Source of the DNA: Tethya wilhelma
Lineage: Eukaryota; Porifera; Demospongiae; Tethyida; Tethyidae
DNA: 64,000 nt
Assembly: GCA_964030475.1 (NCBI GenBank)
Contig: CAXIPT010000001.1
Location: forward strand, 16,776,899 to 16,840,898
Reading direction: 5' to 3'
Of this stretch, positions 60,036 through 64,000 are shown piece after piece. Position 1 is the stretch's first letter; each line of letters opens with the position of its first letter. Both the position numbers and the translations under genes were made by a program. The notes under the pieces are model-generated. The model was not told the DNA's origin. It worked only from the letters and a program-made list of their open reading frames with translations, and made no database searches.

Positions 60036-60283
60036 TTTCTCTCTTTCTCTCCTTCAGCAATTCAGAATGCTTACATGAGAGCTACAAACTGGAACAGAAG
60101 AGAAGGAACAGACACTATACTACTTGCACTTTGAGAGCATTTGGGTGTTTACTTCCAAAAGGAAGTCACATGGCAAGTCATGTGCAATGAGGTCACATAA
60201 TTATTCAATAAACCCGCGCACGTGGCCCACGTGGAAATAATTGGAAAAGGCGGGAATTAGGCGGGTCTAGATCTACATAAAAC
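60036..60283. promoter_or_regulatory. Bidirectional promoter of BROX (-) and PARP1 (+)
   Basis: 248 bases between start codons, with two close E-box-like sequences (cgcacgtggcccacgtgg, 60217-60234), an inverted pair of CACGTG-type cores. No TATA box is obvious. Confidence 0.55.
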
Positions 60284-61580
60284 ATGGCTGATGAAGAAGA
60301 CCGTCCGTTCAAAGCAGAGTACGCCAAGTCCAGTAGAGCTGGCTGTAAGCAATGCAAAGGAGCCATCACCAAGGACACTCTCAGGCTGGCAAAGATGGTC
60401 CAGGTATACTCAATGAAATTTTTGTATGGGTGCATGTAAAAATCTTATATGGCTCAGTGGTGATAGGTGGAACCCAAAAGAACTCCATGTTTGTTCATTA
60501 TGTACCCATGCAGCAATTCTTAGCTTGAGGAACAAGGTTTTTGCAATGATTGAGTCATACCCACCCACTCATTCTCTCTCTCCACCCTTTACCATGTGTC
60601 AACTCACCTCATTCTGTGGCTTCCCTTCCTTGCCTGGCAACTCCCACAGCATTAACTTACCTAACCACACTTACTAGCTACTCCTCCTACAAATTTAGCT
60701 CAAATGCACATTTCAGTATACCCTACACATGAGTTTGCACCAAATGCATACTATGGTACATGCACGTATGCACACAAATATCTGTAGTCTCCATTCTTTG
60801 ATGGGAAGCAGCCAAACTGGTACCATTTCAGTTGCTTCTTCAAAAACTCAACTATTCACTCTGTCAACGAGGTATCAGGATTTGGTTCAATTCGCTGGGA
60901 GGACCAAGAGAAGATTCGAAAGAAGATAAGCGGAGAAGGTGGCTCTGATGCCACAGATGGAGGTGGGGCAGGGAAGGGGAAGGGAGGAGTTGGGAGTAAG
61001 AAAAAGAAGACACGAAGTGACCTTCAGGTTGAGTATGCCAAGTCGAGTCGGAGCACCTGTAAGGGATGCAACTCTCAAATAACAAAGGTACAGTATGTCT
61101 ATCTGTAGAGTGCTGACATTTATCAGGTTTTGTTACAATATTATTGATCGTTTATTACTGTAGATTGGGAAAAAAAATTTTGTTGCAAACCATTAACAAA
61201 GAAATTATGCAATCAAATAATATTATGACAATTCTTACTGAATCATTAGTTATGTTAGACTAGACTAAAATTTCCCTATCTATAATTATTAGGTATACGT
61301 TATTTAATTGCTATTTCTAACACTGATTACAGGGTGATGTTCGTATAGCCAAGATGCGGGACCCTGACCCAGAGGAGATGAACTTTGGTGGTCAGATTCC
61401 CATGTGGCATCACGTGGACTGCTTCGTTGAGAACATGGCCGACTTAGACGCCAAGGGTGTGTCCCCTGAGGAGCTGTCTGGGTTCACCAAGCTGAAGAAG
61501 GAAGACAAAGATGAGCTGAAGACAAAACTCTTGGCTGGTCCCTCGGAGGAGGTGGATGGTGGAGCTAGCAAGAGACGAGG
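60284..61580 (+). CDS. PARP1: PARP1, N-terminal part only (zinc fingers 1 and 2)
   Basis: PARP1 senses DNA breaks in the nucleus and makes poly(ADP-ribose). Three exons are seen: 60284-60403, 60788-61087 and 61333-61580. They encode zinc finger 1 with Cys21, Cys24, His53 and Cys56 in the same positions as the human protein ([15 protein letters not shown]), a Lys-rich linker ([10 protein letters not shown]), and zinc finger 2 ([17 protein letters not shown]), then [16 protein letters not shown] and SKRRG at a normal gtaagc donor. No exon for zinc finger 3, BRCT, WGR or the catalytic domain is visible in the remaining 2.4 kb of plus strand, which holds a gene on the other strand. Either the next intron is long and contains that gene, or the gene is truncated, or the assembly jumps. 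Confidence 0.9.
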
Positions 61581-61914
61581 GTAAGCACCATGGTGATTAT
61601 ATTTATGGTACCATTTCAAAATCAAATTGTGGTAATTTTCAAGTACCCAATGTGTGGTATTGAAAATAACTTAAAATGTTTGATGCAGTTTCTTGTAACT
61701 GCATTAAAGTATATTGTACTTAATAATAGTTAACGATGACATGTAAGTATTGAACAATGTTCAGCAATAATTATTATATGTACACAAAACTGACAGGCAC
61801 ACACTATTGTACGATTTTTTTCACACAAATGATTGGTAGGCATGCGTGTGTATAGTAGAGAGTCATTTAGAAATGGATATAGTAAATTATAGCTAGCATA
61901 CCGTTCTATTAAAG
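61581..61914. other. Gap between the last visible PARP1 exon and the EGF gene, no gene seen
   Basis: AT-rich sequence with no further PARP1 exon recognised on the plus strand. It would be 5' intron sequence if PARP1 continues. Confidence 0.4.
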
Positions 61915-64000
61915 TCAAGCTACTAGTTGTTGTGCATTTATATATTCGTAAGATCCGCGTTGATCTTGGTGTCCATCTCTGGAGACGTTGACGTACTCTG
62001 GACTTCCCTCTATCTTCATGTTGCCAGGCTGGTATGTGTAGTTGACTCCATACACAATGTTTTGTTTCATTTCAATGTCGTCTGGTGTCTCTTGAGTATG
62101 AGGGGGATCCACCTCAGAATTTTTTCCGTACAGACCATTTTCAAAGCCTGTATACATGTGTGTAAAGATGTACATGCATATATCTTACTAGTCTATTATC
62201 TTTTTTTTTTAATGTTGGAACCTCCCAAAAGTTATACACATGTCAATATCATACATACGGTAGTACGTATAGTAGGAATGGACCGACTGCCCCATAGACA
62301 CAATACAAAATGTTGGCCACCATAAAAATCTAGTCAAACAAAATTAAACCTTGAAAGTTGCTCAGAAGCTCTCACTGACAGATTGCCAACTGCATGCAAG
62401 TCCTAAAACTCACAAAAACTTTCTGCAGCACTCGTAGAGAGCGCTAGTGGGAAGCCACCATAGTGCCATTTTTGTTCTTCTAACTTACTTACGTACTTCC
62501 TAACTGACTTACTTGAAAAGGATTTCCAGAGAACCAGAATGTGTTGAGCCAACTTTGACAGCACAAAGTAAGTTCTTTTCATGGGTACTACATTCCTCGA
62601 TACTCGTTTTCGTCATAAATAGGCCTAAACAAAACTACAAAGCTTTGAAACTTAGCGTATAAATTCGTGTACTACAATGCAGCCATCTTTGTAGGTAGAG
62701 TTCAAAGGTCATTATCTATCTACGTGGCATTTTATGCGCATGCACACTAGCCTCCAGTATAATGAAGTGCATGTAGCTATTACTCAAGCTTTTTGTAGGG
62801 ACTAACCAGTCTCTGATAGTGTTTCCACACTGTAGTGTTGAAAAAAGTGAATGAACAAGTAATAAAAATTTCAAAAAAATAAGTAGTATAGGGATGGGCA
62901 GTGCGGTAAAAAGTATTGGAACAAGGCATGGTCTCAATTTCGGCACACGACTACTTCATTTTTATGCCCAACTCTTGGCCCGCAGTCCAGTTTATGTTAT
63001 ATATCTGTCTGTTATAATAGTTTACTCCATTGCTTAGCCAAGTGATTAGCTATAGTTGAAATTTGAACCAATGCAATATGATAAGCTACGGTACTATTGT
63101 ACAGATCATCGCAACACGACACTGAAAATCCATATGAGGGATCAAGAATAAGAATGAAGTAGTCATGTGCCGAAATTGAGACCATGCCTTGTTCCAATAC
63201 TTTTACTGCACTGCCCATTCCTACACTACTTATTTTTTTGAAATTTTTACTACTTGTAATTATAGAAGTCACTAACCTGGACCGAAAACCTTACAATGCT
63301 TATATGAGTGGCTTTACCTAGTATAATAATAACTGATAGTAGCACTATTGTGTGTGTACAATAGCAATTATGTAACTGATATACAAAGCTATAATAATTA
63401 TGACTATATGTGGATGTTTCCATAATCATGGCCTGGAAATTTTTTGTAAAAAACTTCACAAAATGCTTCAAAACAGCCATCATGCTGTATAGCCGGAAGT
63501 ATTGCTAGCCATGGATTAAATTTGAAGGTTTGGTCCCAGGAAGACGGAAATAAAATTTAAATTTGACAGTGCATACATGTGAACACTATACTCAAAATTT
63601 GACCATCAAACCATACATATGGTTGACACAGTTCCTTTAAAGTATCAACTGTTAAGTCACCTTGAGTGTGAGATATTTTGGTTTTTCCTTTGCACAACCC
63701 TGTGCACAAAACTGCTATCATCACCACAAGAATGACAGCAATTACACAACCGACTATTCCTCCCACCACTCCACCTGTCAAAGCTGAACTCATGGTCTTT
63801 GAACCACATATTGTTCCTTCATATCCAGCTGCACATGTACACTGATACCCTTCAGTCACTTCATCAGATGGCATACAGGTTGCTCCATTCATGCATGAGT
63901 TACTTAGACAGGGATCTGGAGAGGAGAAAATGCTCAATGTAGTTGTGATTTTTTTGGTACAGACCTTACCTGGCACTGTGCAGTTATTTTTAGGGTCTCG
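61915..64000 (-). CDS. 3' end of an EGF-domain single-pass membrane protein (cut by window edge)
   Basis: Three exons on the minus strand stay in frame: 63971-64000 (RDPKNNCTVPG), 63661-63915 and 61915-62147. The middle exon encodes an EGF-like domain (DPCLSNSCMNGATCMP, then GYQCTCAAGYEGTICG, six Cys) and one membrane helix (ALTGGVVGGIVGCVIAVILV then VMIAVLC, with GxxxG-type glycines), followed by basic KGKTK. The last exon is the cell-inside tail: GFENGLYGKNSEVDPPHTQE, QNIVYGVNYTYQPGN, SPEYVNVSRD, SYEYINAQQLVA-stop. YVNV and YINA are YxN motifs of the kind bound by Grb2-type SH2 domains once phosphorylated. The outer part extends past the window. This could be a receptor or adhesion protein; no kinase domain is seen. 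The 1.5-kb intron between the last two exons holds an inverted-repeat element. Confidence 0.8.
62862..63253. mobile_element. Inverted-repeat element (about 100-base arms) in an intron
   Basis: The left arm 62862-62965 (aaaatttcaaaaaaataagt ... ggcatggtctcaatttcggc ... gactacttcatt) returns in reverse complement at about 63148-63253 with few mismatches. The roughly 180-base middle has no open frame. Fold-back/MITE structure. Confidence 0.85.

Overview
This is a window of animal nuclear DNA, most likely from a sponge (demosponge-like). The genes have short GT-AG introns (about 50-500 bases) and small intergenic gaps. There are many GT, GA and CA microsatellites and small inverted-repeat elements, and the products are metazoan (BK channel, PAN2, ICE1, PAXX, BROX, PARP1, DPH6). 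The phylum is inferred from compactness and divergence, not proven. Five single N bases mark assembly gaps, and several duplications lie beside them, so some 'duplicates' may be haplotype or assembly redundancy.

Layout. 1-607: last exon of a HAD-family phosphatase (+). 1075-19760: an array on the minus strand of four intact, intronless, full-length Slo1/BK-type channel genes of 1010-1032 codons, with one degraded C-terminal relic. 19842-21491: two tandem copies of a hairpin-ended repeat. 23093-29353: a diphthine-ammonia ligase (DPH6) gene with C-terminal RidA-like domains (-), whose 3' half is present twice. 29430-37842: two complete nine-exon D-2-hydroxyacid dehydrogenase genes (+), one 3' fragment, one broken promoter/start copy and three inserted elements. 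38362-44115: PAN2 deadenylase (-). 44346-45434: an unrecognised intronless membrane protein (+). 46086-56523: ICE1 (+) with a 2,289-base internal tandem duplication. 56709-57703: PAXX (-). 57833-60035: BROX (-). 60284-61580: first three exons of PARP1 (+), both N-terminal zinc fingers. 61915-64000: 3' end of an EGF/transmembrane gene (-).

Four pairs are head to head with 75-250 bases between start codons (DPH6/dehydrogenase, PAN2/orphan membrane gene, BROX/PARP1) or are close tail-to-tail neighbours (ICE1/PAXX). PAXX and PARP1 both act in DNA break repair and sit on either side of BROX; a functional link is only suggestive.

The most unusual content is the Slo1 array. The pore and most of the voltage sensor are nearly the same in all four copies, but the S4 position aligning with the main gating arginine of vertebrate BK is Glu, Glu, Lys and Thr. 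In the fourth gene this lies in a roughly 45-base divergent island inside sequence otherwise almost identical to gene two. That pattern suggests gene conversion with selection for different voltage sensors.
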